In this document: one piece after another, positions 1 to 8,782 of the stretch
How positions within the stretch are numbered: the first letter of the stretch is position 1
Layout of the letters: every line of letters begins with the position of its first letter
Assembly: GCA_041667115.1 (NCBI GenBank)
Contig: JBAYFO010000007.1
Span: 22,522-86,521, forward strand
Length of the DNA stretch: 64,000 bases
Origin: UBA1563 sp041667115
GTDB taxonomy: Bacteria; Bacteroidota; Ignavibacteria; Ignavibacteriales; Ignavibacteriaceae
Direction of reading: 5' to 3'
Notes under the pieces: generated by a model
Database searches by the model: none
What the model saw: the letters and a program-made list of their open reading frames with translations, nothing else
Told to the model about the DNA's origin: nothing
Translations under genes and position numbers: made by a program

Positions 1-776
1 TGATTCAACTTATCATAGTAAAGCTGACGATGTTTCTCAAAATAATCCGATAAATAAAGTGATGGTTTTGTCAGAAGTCCCGCACTAACCAAGTAAAGAG
101 TGGTTAATAAACGACCAATCCTTCCATTGCCATCAAGAAACGGATGTATAGTTTCAAACTGGTAATGAGAAATCGCTGCTTTAATCAGAACAGGAACTTC
201 TATCAGATCGTTGTGCAAAAAATTTTCTAAATCACTCATTAACTCATTCACTTCTGTATGTATCGGCGGAATGAAAGTTGCATCTTCAAGCGTGATTCCT
301 CCAATCCAGTTCTGGCTGGTCCGAAATTCACCAGGATTTTTATGTTCTCCTCTCACACCTTTTAATAGAATTTTGTGTGCTCCTTTCAATAATCTTGTTG
401 AAAGTGGTAGAGTCTTTAATTTTTCTATTGAAGTATTTATTGCTTCAATGTAGTTATGCACCTCACTCCAGTCGTCTTTACGTTCTGGAGCAATATCTGA
501 ACTTTTTTTTAATATTTCTTCTATTTCAGTTTGCGTTCCTTCTATTCTGCTGGATTTCATTGCTTCTTTCGCAACATGCATTTCAATAAAAATATCAATA
601 TCCGGTGCATGCAATGAAAACGCATCTAAAGCGCCGAGTTTTCGGTTTGCCTCCGCCAATAAAGTGTTTATTTTGCCGTCTTCCCAAGTCCATAATCCAT
701 TTACTTTCGTTGGGGAGAAACTTTTATATCTATATTGCTGTAAATATTTACCGCTTTTAAATTCTTCGATTTTCAT
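1..776 (-). CDS. Fic family protein (AMP transferase), C-terminus beyond window
   Basis: The visible 258 residues start at ATG 776 and run off the left edge without a stop. Residues 1-90 look like the Fic N-terminal domain and carry the class II inhibitory-helix signature [S/T]xxxE[G/N] as S75-S-R-I-E79-G80. The catalytic motif HPFLDGNGRIGR begins at His211 and matches HxFx(D/E)GNGRxxR completely. Fic enzymes with this motif move AMP from ATP onto Ser/Thr/Tyr hydroxyls of target proteins, and the upstream glutamate blocks ATP in the resting state. The target cannot be read from sequence. Many relatives of this size carry a C-terminal winged helix; that part is outside the window. The gene diverges from mutS, and two large palindromes lie just upstream. 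Family assignment is secure. Confidence 0.93.
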   Translation of the reverse strand, partial: MKIEEFKSGKYLQQYRYKSFSPTKVNGLWTWEDGKINTLLAEANRKLGALDAFSLHAPDIDIFIEMHVAKEAMKSSRIEGTQTEIEEILKKSSDIAPERKDDWSEVHNYIEAINTSIEKLKTLPLSTRLLKGAHKILLKGVRGEHKNPGEFRTSQNWIGGITLEDATFIPPIHTEVNELMSDLENFLHNDLIEVPVLIKAAISHYQFETIHPFLDGNGRIGRLLTTLYLVSAGLLTKPSLYLSDYFEKHRQLYYDKLN

Positions 777-795
777 TGATTTTCACACTTTTTCC

Positions 796-859
796 TTAAT
801 TATAAAATTTTATAATTAAATATAAGGCTTTTCCTTTAATTATAATTAATTATAATTAA
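796..859. promoter_or_regulatory. Twin 24-bp palindromes upstream of fic
   Basis: Two perfect palindromes at 796-819 and 836-859 share the same 10-base arms, TTAATTATAA and TTATAATTAA, with a 4-base centre (AATT in one, TTAA in the other). Their starts are exactly 40 bp apart. Read toward fic, each is followed by a GGAAAA-type purine run, so the whole looks like a diverged 40-bp duplication. They lie 20-83 bp before the fic start and nearly 180 bp before mutS, so fic is the likelier regulated gene. An operator role is inference; the symmetry is directly visible. Confidence 0.6.
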
Positions 860-1037
860 CTCTGTTTAATTATGTTCAACTGTATTTAATTGTGTCACAC
901 CCTGGTAAAAAATGGAGAGGAAAAAAGTTATCTACCCATTCACTTCTGAAAGAAATTAAGGAAACCACTTCCCAAAATTGCAAATGCGTTAAGTTTACGG
1001 TAAATTTGGTTCACTATTTTGAACAAAATGAAGTGCA

Positions 1038-3647
1038 ATGCAAACTCCCTTAATGGCCCAATATCTTAAAGTAAAAGAAGCACATCCTGATACGATTGTT
1101 CTGTTTCGCGTCGGTGATTTCTTTGAAACGTTTGAAGAAGACGCTAAAACGGCTTCTAAAGTTCTTGGAATAACTTTAACGAGACGTGCAAACGGAGCTG
1201 CCGGAGATGTCCCACTTGCAGGGTTTCCGCATCACGCAGTTGATACCTATTTACCCAAACTTGTCAGAGCCGGTTACCGGGTTGCCATTTGTGACCAGAC
1301 AGAAAATCCAAAATTTGCCAAAGGACTGGTTAAGCGGGAAGTTGTTGAAGTTGTTACCCCCGGTGTAGCCTTCACCGATAAACTCCTTGACCATAAAAAA
1401 AATAATTACCTCTTTTCATTTGTAATTAAAGATGAACTTGCAGGAATTTCTTTTTGCGATATTTCTACCGGCGAATTTCAAGTGTACGAAGTTCCCGTAC
1501 AGCACCTTAAACAGCAGATTGAATTAATCTCACCGGTTGAAATTCTTCTTTCTAAAAAATTAAAAGAAGAGTTTGCCCCGGTGATAGCCTCAATTAATTC
1601 CTCAATCCGAATTACAAAACTTGATGAGTGGATTTTCAATTTTGAATATGCAAAAGAACTTTTGTTGATGCAGTTCAAAACGGTTAATCTAAAAGGATTT
1701 GGAATTGAGAAACTCAACGCCGGAGTAATTGCCGCAGGTGGAATTCTAAATTACCTGCAAGAAACTCAGAAGGCAAATCTTTCCCATTTAAACAAAGTCG
1801 CGCTTTATAATCCATCGGATTATATGCTTTTGGATCATTCAACAAAGCGGAATCTTGAAATCATTTTTTCGATGCAGGATGGCGGACGTGAAGGTTCGCT
1901 CATTTCAATTCTTGATAAAACCGAAACTGCAATGGGGGGAAGATTATTAAAGAAATGGGTTTCTGCCCCCCTTAAAAAATTGGAGCCAATCCTCGCGCGG
2001 CAAAACGCAGTTGATGAATTAGTAAACAAAAAAGAAATAAGAAAAAAACTTTTGCTGGAAATGAAAGAGATCGGTGATCTCGAACGGTTGGTTTCAAAGA
2101 TTTGTACAGGTAGAGCAAATCCACGCGAACTTGTTTTCTTAAAAACTTCGCTTAAAAAAATTCCTAATCTAAAAGAATTATTGTCCGGCGCAGAATCAAA
2201 AGCACTTTCGCAAATCTTTCAGCAGATAGAACCGCTTGAACAGTTGGCAGAAAAAATTCAACTAGCATTAGTTGATTCGCCTCCCCTCTCTCTTGTAGAC
2301 GGTGGTGTAATCCACAGCAATTACAGCGCGGAACTTGATGAGCTTAGAGATATTTCTCTTAACGGAAAAGATTGGATTGCAAATTTACAAAAGACCGAGC
2401 GGGAAAAATCGGGAATTTCATCGCTTAAGATTAATTACAACCGTGTATTTGGTTATTACATTGAGATAAGCAACACGCACAAAGATAAAATTCCGGCTGA
2501 TTACATTCGCAAGCAAACGCTTGTAAATTCAGAGCGGTACATCACTCCCGATTTAAAAGAGTACGAAGAAAAAGTTTTAAACGCCGAAGATAAAATTTAC
2601 GAACTGGAATCTCAGCTTTTTAACGAACTCCGTTTGTACGTTTCATCCTTTGCTGAAGCCATACAAAACAATGCACGGCTTGTTGCCATGCTCGATTGTT
2701 TTCTTTCTTTTGCTGAAATTGCCGAGCAGTACAATTACGTAAAACCGCTGGTTGATAACTCAACAATTTTAGAAATTAAAGAAGGACGACATCCGGTTGT
2801 TGAACGCATTTTACCGCCGGGCGAAAAATTTACTCCAAACAATTGCAAAATGAATAACGAAGAACAGCAGATCATTTTGTTAACCGGACCAAATATGGCT
2901 GGGAAATCTGTTTATCTCCGGCAAATCGGACTGCTGGTTTTATTGGCGCAAATCGGTTCGTTCGTCCCGGCAAAAGAAGCAACCATCGGATTGGTGGATA
3001 GAATTTTTACCCGCGTCGGCGCGAGCGATAATATTTCCGCTGGCGAAAGCACATTCCTTGTTGAAATGCAAGAAGCGGCAAACATCATAAATAACGCAAC
3101 GGCAAAAAGTTTAATTCTGCTCGACGAAATCGGACGCGGTACATCAACGTTTGACGGCATTTCAATTGCCTGGGCGATAACAGAATTTCTGCATGAGAAT
3201 TCCGATATTTCTGCAAAGACACTTTTCGCAACGCATTATCACGAGCTGAATGAAATGTCCGATCTTTTTCCCCGAATTAAAAATTACAAAGTTGAAGTGC
3301 GTGAATATGACGACAAAGTTATCTTTCTTCACAAAGTTAATCCCGGTAGAGCCGACCACAGTTACGGCATTCAAGTAGCGCAAATGGCAGGCTTACCAAA
3401 ATTTGTTACCGACCGCGCAAAAGAAATTTTGTTTAATCTCGAAGGAAAAGAATTAACTCCGTACGAACTTAAAAAAGAGCGTCTCGCAAAGATGAAACAG
3501 AAAGACGATGCACAGATCAATATGTTCGAATTTAAAGACGACAAGCTCCGCGATGAAATAAAGGATTTGGAAGTTGATAATTTAACTCCGCTGCAAGCGC
3601 TGACTTATTTACACGATATGAAAAAGAAAGTTGAAGATGAAAAGTAA
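1038..3647 (+). CDS. mutS: DNA mismatch repair protein MutS
   Basis: This 869-residue protein is of normal MutS length. It recognises base mismatches and small loops, then recruits MutL. The N-terminal mismatch-reading motif is GDFFETF, with the stacking Phe and hydrogen-bonding Glu at F28 and E30 (FFE in place of the usual FYE). The ABC-type ATPase domain has Walker A GPNMAGKS at 617-624, followed by the GASDNISAGESTF signature, Walker B with LLDEIGRGTSTFDG, and the ATHYHEL segment. The clamp and lever region lies between. The C-terminal tail looks shortened but ordinary. The stop overlaps the start of the next gene, a lipoprotein, by 11 bases, so the two are probably co-transcribed. Confidence 0.97.
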   Translation: MQTPLMAQYLKVKEAHPDTIVLFRVGDFFETFEEDAKTASKVLGITLTRRANGAAGDVPLAGFPHHAVDTYLPKLVRAGYRVAICDQTENPKFAKGLVKREVVEVVTPGVAFTDKLLDHKKNNYLFSFVIKDELAGISFCDISTGEFQVYEVPVQHLKQQIELISPVEILLSKKLKEEFAPVIASINSSIRITKLDEWIFNFEYAKELLLMQFKTVNLKGFGIEKLNAGVIAAGGILNYLQETQKANLSHLNKVALYNPSDYMLLDHSTKRNLEIIFSMQDGGREGSLISILDKTETAMGGRLLKKWVSAPLKKLEPILARQNAVDELVNKKEIRKKLLLEMKEIGDLERLVSKICTGRANPRELVFLKTSLKKIPNLKELLSGAESKALSQIFQQIEPLEQLAEKIQLALVDSPPLSLVDGGVIHSNYSAELDELRDISLNGKDWIANLQKTEREKSGISSLKINYNRVFGYYIEISNTHKDKIPADYIRKQTLVNSERYITPDLKEYEEKVLNAEDKIYELESQLFNELRLYVSSFAEAIQNNARLVAMLDCFLSFAEIAEQYNYVKPLVDNSTILEIKEGRHPVVERILPPGEKFTPNNCKMNNEEQQIILLTGPNMAGKSVYLRQIGLLVLLAQIGSFVPAKEATIGLVDRIFTRVGASDNISAGESTFLVEMQEAANIINNATAKSLILLDEIGRGTSTFDGISIAWAITEFLHENSDISAKTLFATHYHELNEMSDLFPRIKNYKVEVREYDDKVIFLHKVNPGRADHSYGIQVAQMAGLPKFVTDRAKEILFNLEGKELTPYELKKERLAKMKQKDDAQINMFEFKDDKLRDEIKDLEVDNLTPLQALTYLHDMKKKVEDEK

Positions 3648-4248
3648 CATCGTTTTATTGCTGCTCGTTTTGTTTCTTGTTTCTTGTGGAAAGCAATACA
3701 CGCCGGAACAACAAAAGTATATCGCTTCAATTGAAGAGGAGAGAAAACAGAAAGACGAATCGATGATGAATGATGCCGATTCCCCCTTTAACCAAGAGCC
3801 TAAACAACATTTTGAACCGCTGAAATATTACAAGGTTGATCCAGATTTTGTTTTCAAAAGCAAATTGACGGAATACGAAACCAAAGACACCGTTTCTATA
3901 TATGGAACAAAAGGTGAAGAAAGAAAAGTTGTCCGCTTCGGTTACGTCTCAATTTCTTTTCAGAACAAAAATTATAAAATGAATGTTTACAAAGGGACTT
4001 CGCGAAGCGGAGCAGAATATTACAGCCTCTGGTTTACCGATAAAACTACAGGCGAAGATACCTATGGCGTTGGAAGATATTTGGATTTTGAATTAAACCC
4101 GGATAAAGATTTTCTTTACACAATTGATTTTAATCTTGCGTATAGTCCGTATTGCTCATACAGTCCAAAATACTCTTGCGCAATTCCAACAAAAGATGAT
4201 TATCTTGATATTGCCGTAAAAGCCGGTGAGAAAAAATTTCATAACTAA
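3637..4248 (+). CDS. Predicted lipoprotein of unknown function
   Basis: Starting at ATG 3637 the protein has 203 residues and begins with a lysine, a hydrophobic stretch and the lipobox LVSC, with the Cys at about residue 17. It should therefore be lipid-anchored in the envelope. A TTG two codons earlier is also in frame, but the ATG gives a cleaner signal peptide. The mature part is acidic and lysine-rich, with tyrosine-rich beta-type segments (residues 70-190) and two cysteines near the end (PYCSYSPKYSC), which could form a disulfide. No domain family was recognised. It overlaps the 3' end of mutS, so it is probably translated by coupling, though nothing suggests a role in repair. Confidence 0.8.
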   Translation: MKSNIVLLLLVLFLVSCGKQYTPEQQKYIASIEEERKQKDESMMNDADSPFNQEPKQHFEPLKYYKVDPDFVFKSKLTEYETKDTVSIYGTKGEERKVVRFGYVSISFQNKNYKMNVYKGTSRSGAEYYSLWFTDKTTGEDTYGVGRYLDFELNPDKDFLYTIDFNLAYSPYCSYSPKYSCAIPTKDDYLDIAVKAGEKKFHN

Positions 4249-4307
4249 CAACAGCACTTTGAAAATGGAAGTGAATTTCAGAAATAAAAAAAAGTAATTG
4301 GTGAAAC

Positions 4308-5324
4308 ATGGTTATTGTATTAGAAAAAAATGTTGCAGACAAACAGATAGAAAATATTATAAAGCATTTGGAAGATTTCGGATTCGCCGTTCATAAATCA
4401 ACCGGTGTTGAACAAATTGTTCTCGGAGCCATCGGCGTTAAACCCGATTTTGATACACGCAACGTAAAAATTATCGACGGCGTTGCAGAGGTTTACCGCA
4501 TAACGGAGCCTTACAAACTTGCAAGCCGCAGTTTCCAAAAAGAAAATACGGTTATAACCATTAAAGGGATTCCGATCGGCGGAAACGAAGTGATGATGAT
4601 GGCAGGACCTTGTTCTATTGAAAGCGAAGAACAAATTTTTACACTTGCAGAAATTGTTTCAAAATCCGGCGCAAAGATTTTACGCGGCGGAGCTTTTAAA
4701 CCACGCACTTCTCCCTACGCATTTCAAGGGATGGGAGAAGAGGGATTGAAACTTATCCGCAAAGCTGCCGACGCTTACAATCTTCTTGTAATTACCGAAG
4801 TGATGGAAAATGCGCAAATTGATTTGATCGGAAAATATACCGACATCTATCAAGTTGGCGCGCGTAACATGCAAAATTTTTCTTTGTTGAAAGAACTTGG
4901 CAAAACGAATATTCCAATCATGTTGAAGCGGGGACTTTCCGCAACTATTGAAGAATGGCTGATGTCCGCCGAATATATTTTATCGAGCGGGAACAGACAA
5001 ATAATGTTGTGCGAGCGTGGGATAAGAACGTTTGAAACCGCAACAAGAAATACGTTTGATCTTTCTGCTATTCCCGTTTTACAAAAGAAAAGTCATTTGC
5101 CGGTTGTAGCCGATCCTTCACACGCAACCGGATTGCGCGATAAAGTATTACCAATGGCTCGTGCCGCAGTTGCTGCCGGCGCCGATGCCCTGATGGTAGA
5201 AGTGCATCACGAACCGGAAAAAGCTTTAAGCGATGGACCGCAAGCATTACTACCCGAACAATTCATGGATTTGATGAGACAAATTCGGCTTATCGCAGAA
5301 GTTATTGGAAGAAAAATCGCCTAA
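4308..5324 (+). CDS. aroF: 3-deoxy-7-phosphoheptulonate (DAHP) synthase, type I beta
   Basis: The enzyme condenses phosphoenolpyruvate and erythrose 4-phosphate, the first step of the shikimate pathway. At 338 residues it matches the Thermotoga-like I-beta subfamily, with an N-terminal ferredoxin-like regulatory domain (about 1-65) before the TIM barrel. Barrel motifs seen are GPCSIES, KPRTSPYAFQG, QVGARNMQN, LKRG, CERGIRT and DPSHATG. The N-terminal domain usually mediates feedback inhibition by Tyr or Phe. The next gene, tyrA, begins one base after this stop, which fits a Tyr/Phe branch operon. The symbol aroF is used generically for this subfamily. Confidence 0.95.
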   Translation: MVIVLEKNVADKQIENIIKHLEDFGFAVHKSTGVEQIVLGAIGVKPDFDTRNVKIIDGVAEVYRITEPYKLASRSFQKENTVITIKGIPIGGNEVMMMAGPCSIESEEQIFTLAEIVSKSGAKILRGGAFKPRTSPYAFQGMGEEGLKLIRKAADAYNLLVITEVMENAQIDLIGKYTDIYQVGARNMQNFSLLKELGKTNIPIMLKRGLSATIEEWLMSAEYILSSGNRQIMLCERGIRTFETATRNTFDLSAIPVLQKKSHLPVVADPSHATGLRDKVLPMARAAVAAGADALMVEVHHEPEKALSDGPQALLPEQFMDLMRQIRLIAEVIGRKIA

Positions 5325-6392
5325 ATGAAGATCGCTATTCTTGGTCTGGGACTTATCGGCGGTTCACTTGCAAAGGCAATTAGAAATATCCGACCGGATA
5401 TTTTCCTTTCGGCTTTCGATCTGCCGGAAGTTACCGCACTGGCAATTGCAGAGAAAGTAATTGATGAGCAACTTTCTACTTCAACCGAAGTAAAAGATTC
5501 CGACATTATTTTTCTCTGTCTGCCAACTGAGTTTTCGATTAAAGAGATTGAAAAACTTGCGCCCCTCGTTAAACCCGGCTGCATTATTACCGATGTGTGC
5601 AGCGTAAAAGAAATTCTTGAAGAGAAGTGGAATTCACTTACAAGCAATGGACATTATATCGGCGGGCACCCGATGACCGGAAAAGAAAAAGGAGGATATG
5701 AAAATTCAGATCCAATCCTTTTTGAAAATGCTATTTATATTTTGACCGGAAAAGAAGCCACACTCCCCTCTTCTCAAACGTTCATTGATCTGCTCACGTC
5801 GATCGGTGCAAAAATAAAATTTTTAGACGCATCGCTGCATGATAAGATTGTTGCAAACGTTAGTCACTTGCCGCAGCTTGTTGCGGTTTCGCTTGTTAAT
5901 GCGGCGTTAAATGAAGATCAACAGGCATTTAAAGATTTTGCGGCTGGCGGCTTCCGTGATTTAACACGAATCGCTTCTAGTGATTTTCTGATCTGGGAAC
6001 AAATTATCCGCAACAACAGAGGACCTATTCTTGCTGCACTTTCCGGATTTCAAAAAACGGTCGCGCAGATTTCTTCTTCAATTGAAAAGGAAGATTACGC
6101 TGCGCTGCAGGTTGCGTTTGAACAAGCAAAAGAAAGGCGCGATGAAATTCCCAAAAACTCGAAAGGCTTTATCAACCAGCTTGCAGATATTTTTGTTTAT
6201 GTAAAAGACGAACCAGGCGTGCTGCACAAGTTAACAACTATCCTCTATCAGAATAAATTAAATATAAAGGATATGGAATTGCTAAAAATACGTGAGGGAA
6301 CCGGCGGTACGTTCAGGCTCTCTTTCGATTCGGAAGATATCGCCCAACAGGCAAAAACATTAATTGAAAGTATCGGATTCAAAACACGGTAA
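5325..6392 (+). CDS. tyrA: Prephenate dehydrogenase with C-terminal ACT domain
   Basis: It converts prephenate to 4-hydroxyphenylpyruvate with NAD(P)+, the committed step to tyrosine. The 355-residue protein opens with the Rossmann motif GLGLIGGSLAKA, carries the family motif GGHPMTGKEKGG at about residue 110, and then the all-helical dimer domain. Residues 285-355 form an ACT domain (DEPGVLHKL, LNIKDMELLKIREG), the usual site of feedback control by amino acids. The ATG directly abuts the stop of the DAHP synthase gene (TAA then ATG), so translation is coupled. There is no fusion to chorismate mutase. Confidence 0.95.
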   Translation: MKIAILGLGLIGGSLAKAIRNIRPDIFLSAFDLPEVTALAIAEKVIDEQLSTSTEVKDSDIIFLCLPTEFSIKEIEKLAPLVKPGCIITDVCSVKEILEEKWNSLTSNGHYIGGHPMTGKEKGGYENSDPILFENAIYILTGKEATLPSSQTFIDLLTSIGAKIKFLDASLHDKIVANVSHLPQLVAVSLVNAALNEDQQAFKDFAAGGFRDLTRIASSDFLIWEQIIRNNRGPILAALSGFQKTVAQISSSIEKEDYAALQVAFEQAKERRDEIPKNSKGFINQLADIFVYVKDEPGVLHKLTTILYQNKLNIKDMELLKIREGTGGTFRLSFDSEDIAQQAKTLIESIGFKTR

Positions 6393-6422
6393 ATTTCATT
6401 TCACATAATTGCCGTAATTCCT

Positions 6423-6430
6423 TAAATTTG
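6423..6430 (+). promoter_or_regulatory. Candidate -7 element (TAnnTTTG) before efp
   Basis: TAAATTTG matches the Bacteroidetes-type -7 consensus TAnnTTTG in the 157-bp gap between tyrA and efp. No convincing -33 TTG is found at the expected distance, so the call is weak. It would give efp its own promoter. Confidence 0.3.
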
Positions 6431-6549
6431 TGTAAACATTTTTCCAGTCTTACCGATTCGCAAGTTAGTATTTCTTATCCATACGACTTAAAACGAAAAG
6501 AGACGATAAATAAAACAAGATTTTTTATAACTATAGGAGAAGTTCCTTC

Positions 6550-7113
6550 ATGGCAACAACAGCCGATTTCAGAAATGGGTTAATCATTAAATTTAAAAAT
6601 GACCTTTACACCGTCATTGAATTTCAACACGTAAAACCGGGCAAAGGCGGGGCTTTCGTTCGCACGATGTTAAAAAATCTGCGCAGCGGAAAAGTTTTAG
6701 ACAACACCTTCCGTTCCGGCGAAACGCTTGATATAGTAAGGGTTGAAAGAAGAAAATATCAATATCTTTACCGCGATGGAGAGCATTTGGTCTGCATGGA
6801 TAATGGAACGTACGAACAAATAAATGTTCCGGTTATCCATATTGGTGACGGCGTAAATTATTTGAAGGAAAATGAAGAAGTAGAAATTCTTTTTAACGGT
6901 GAAGAAATTATCAGTGTTGATATTCCGATTTTCATCAACTTAAAAGTAGTTTCGGTTGAACCGGGTGCAAAAGGCGATACCGTTTCCAACGTAACCAAAC
7001 CGGCAAAATTAGAAACCGGCGCAACGGTAAATGTTCCTTTATTTGTAAACGAAGGTGAACTTCTGAAGATTGATACCCGCACCGGAAGTTATGTTGAAAG
7101 AGTAAAGGCATAG
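6550..7113 (+). CDS. efp: Translation elongation factor P
   Basis: EF-P binds between the P and E sites of the ribosome and relieves stalling at consecutive prolines. The 187-residue length is standard, with KOW-like domain I, OB domain II and the C-terminal domain ending in IDTRTGSYVERV. The loop that reaches the peptidyl-tRNA is HVKPGKGGAF, with Lys32 at the position modified in other bacteria. No lysylation genes (epmA/epmB) or rhamnosylation gene (earP) are in the window, so the state of Lys32 is unknown. A purine-rich AGGAGAAG lies upstream of the ATG, one of the better ribosome binding sites here. It is probably transcribed alone, since a 157-bp gap precedes it and a convergent gene follows. 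Confidence 0.97.
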   Translation: MATTADFRNGLIIKFKNDLYTVIEFQHVKPGKGGAFVRTMLKNLRSGKVLDNTFRSGETLDIVRVERRKYQYLYRDGEHLVCMDNGTYEQINVPVIHIGDGVNYLKENEEVEILFNGEEIISVDIPIFINLKVVSVEPGAKGDTVSNVTKPAKLETGATVNVPLFVNEGELLKIDTRTGSYVERVKA

Positions 7114-7132
7114 TTTTTATAATTAGGAATTA

Positions 7133-7179
7133 GGAATGTTGAATTAGGAATTATTTGTTTTTTCTTAGTTCAACATTCC
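7133..7179. terminator. Stem-loop between convergent genes efp and FAD dehydrogenase
   Basis: GGAATGTTGAA (7133-7143) pairs perfectly with TTCAACATTCC (7169-7179) around a 25-base loop. The long loop and weak T runs make it a tentative bidirectional terminator. The arms sit in a stretch of near-repeats of AATTAGGAAT. Confidence 0.35.
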
Positions 7180-7204
7180 ACTTTTTACTTTTCACTTTCT
7201 ACTT

Positions 7205-8770
7205 TCAACTTGAAACTTTCTCCTTAAGATACCTCGCAACCGCATCAGCACAATTCTCTCCATCCATAGCAGAAGACATAATTCCACCGGCGTATCCGGC
7301 GCCTTCACCGGCGGGGAACAATCCTGCAATTTCTTTGTGCATATACGTTTCTCTATCTCTTGGAATACGCACGGGCGAACTTGTGCGCGTTTCAGGAGCG
7401 AGCATTTGCGCTTCTTCCGTGATGAATCCCCTCATTTTATTGTTGAACTGAAGAAGTCCGTCTTGCAATCTTTTTACAATTGGCTGCGGCAGAATTGTGT
7501 GAAGCGGAGATGATAATGTCCCCGGGAAATATGATGACTTGGGAAGTGACGAAGAAATTTTATTCTTCAAGAAATCGGTAACGCGCTGCGCCGGTGCAGT
7601 TTGATTTTTCCCGCCGGCTTCAAACGCTGAGTGTTCAACATCTTTCTGATACATCAATCCTGCGAACGGACCAAACTTATTATACTCCTTAAAATCTTCC
7701 GGTTCCACTGTAACGACAAATCCCGAATTAGCGTAGGGAGAATTTCTCTTTGACACCGACATCCCGTTAACGACCAACTCATCCGGTGATGTTGAAGCGG
7801 GAATGATTATTCCCCCCGGGCACATACAAAATGAAAAAACACCGCGGTTATCAACCTGGCAGGCTAAGCTATAATTTGCGGAGGGTAAATATTCAGTTTT
7901 TTCGCTTGAATGATATTGCATTTCGTTTATCAAAGCCTGGGGATGCTCTATCCGTACGCCCATAGCAAATGATTTCGGTTCAATCAAAATATTTTTATTA
8001 TGAAGCAGAGAAAAAATATCGTGGGCAGAATGTCCCGCAGCTAACAACACTGCGTCAGTCAGCAACTCACTTTTGTTGTTCACAACAACGCCGAGCATTT
8101 TTTTATCTTTTAAGATGAAATCGGTTACCGAGGAATCGAAATAAATTTCTCCACCGCATCTTAGAATAGTATTCCGGATTGCAGTGACAATATCCGGCAG
8201 TTTGTTAGAACCGAGGTGCGGATGTGTATCGACGAGAATGTCTTCCGCTCCACCATGCTGCACAAAAATCCGCAAAATCTTTTTTACATCACCCCGTTTG
8301 GTTGCCCTTGTATAAAGCTTTCCATCGCTGAAGGTTCCGGCACCTCCTTCACCAAAACAATAATTTGAATTAGGATTAACCTCACGGTTTACCATAAGCT
8401 GATGAATGTCACGTCTTCTTCCGCTGACTTCTTTCCCCCGTTCTATAATGATCGGTTTGATACCGAGTTCAATTAAACGCAGGGCGGCGAACATTCCCGC
8501 GGGACCAAAGCCGATAACGGCAGCTTTTTTATTTCCCTTCACCGGTTTATACTCAACCGCAATACTTTCTTCAGAAGGAATTTCATTTACAAACACATCA
8601 ACAAGTAATTTGTAAACGGGTGATTTCCTCGCATCAATAGAACGGCGGATGAGCCGGACACCTTTTATCTCTTCTACGGAAATTTGTAACTGTCTTGCTA
8701 TTTCAGAACGAATGATTGCATCTGAAAATGCGCTCTCCGGCATCAATGTTAGTTCAAGTTGTGTTTTCAT
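7205..8770 (-). CDS. FAD-dependent dehydrogenase (COG2509-like)
   Basis: This is a 521-residue flavoprotein. After an N-terminal alpha/beta domain of about 85 residues comes the FAD-binding motif VIGFGPAGMFAALRLIELG, then the conserved block GEGGAGTFSDGKLYTR and an HPHLGSNKLP segment. The C-terminus has the second FAD contact in GLFPAGEGAGYAGGI and ends with AMDGENCADAVARYL. This arrangement matches the widespread but uncharacterised FAD-dependent dehydrogenase family related to the HI0933/BaiN oxidoreductases. The substrate is unknown. It follows the parvulin gene by 12 bp on the same strand, so the two are probably one operon, though a functional link is not evident. Confidence 0.85.
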   Translation of the reverse strand: MKTQLELTLMPESAFSDAIIRSEIARQLQISVEEIKGVRLIRRSIDARKSPVYKLLVDVFVNEIPSEESIAVEYKPVKGNKKAAVIGFGPAGMFAALRLIELGIKPIIIERGKEVSGRRRDIHQLMVNREVNPNSNYCFGEGGAGTFSDGKLYTRATKRGDVKKILRIFVQHGGAEDILVDTHPHLGSNKLPDIVTAIRNTILRCGGEIYFDSSVTDFILKDKKMLGVVVNNKSELLTDAVLLAAGHSAHDIFSLLHNKNILIEPKSFAMGVRIEHPQALINEMQYHSSEKTEYLPSANYSLACQVDNRGVFSFCMCPGGIIIPASTSPDELVVNGMSVSKRNSPYANSGFVVTVEPEDFKEYNKFGPFAGLMYQKDVEHSAFEAGGKNQTAPAQRVTDFLKNKISSSLPKSSYFPGTLSSPLHTILPQPIVKRLQDGLLQFNNKMRGFITEEAQMLAPETRTSSPVRIPRDRETYMHKEIAGLFPAGEGAGYAGGIMSSAMDGENCADAVARYLKEKVSS

Positions 8771-8782
8771 ATTGTAATAAGT

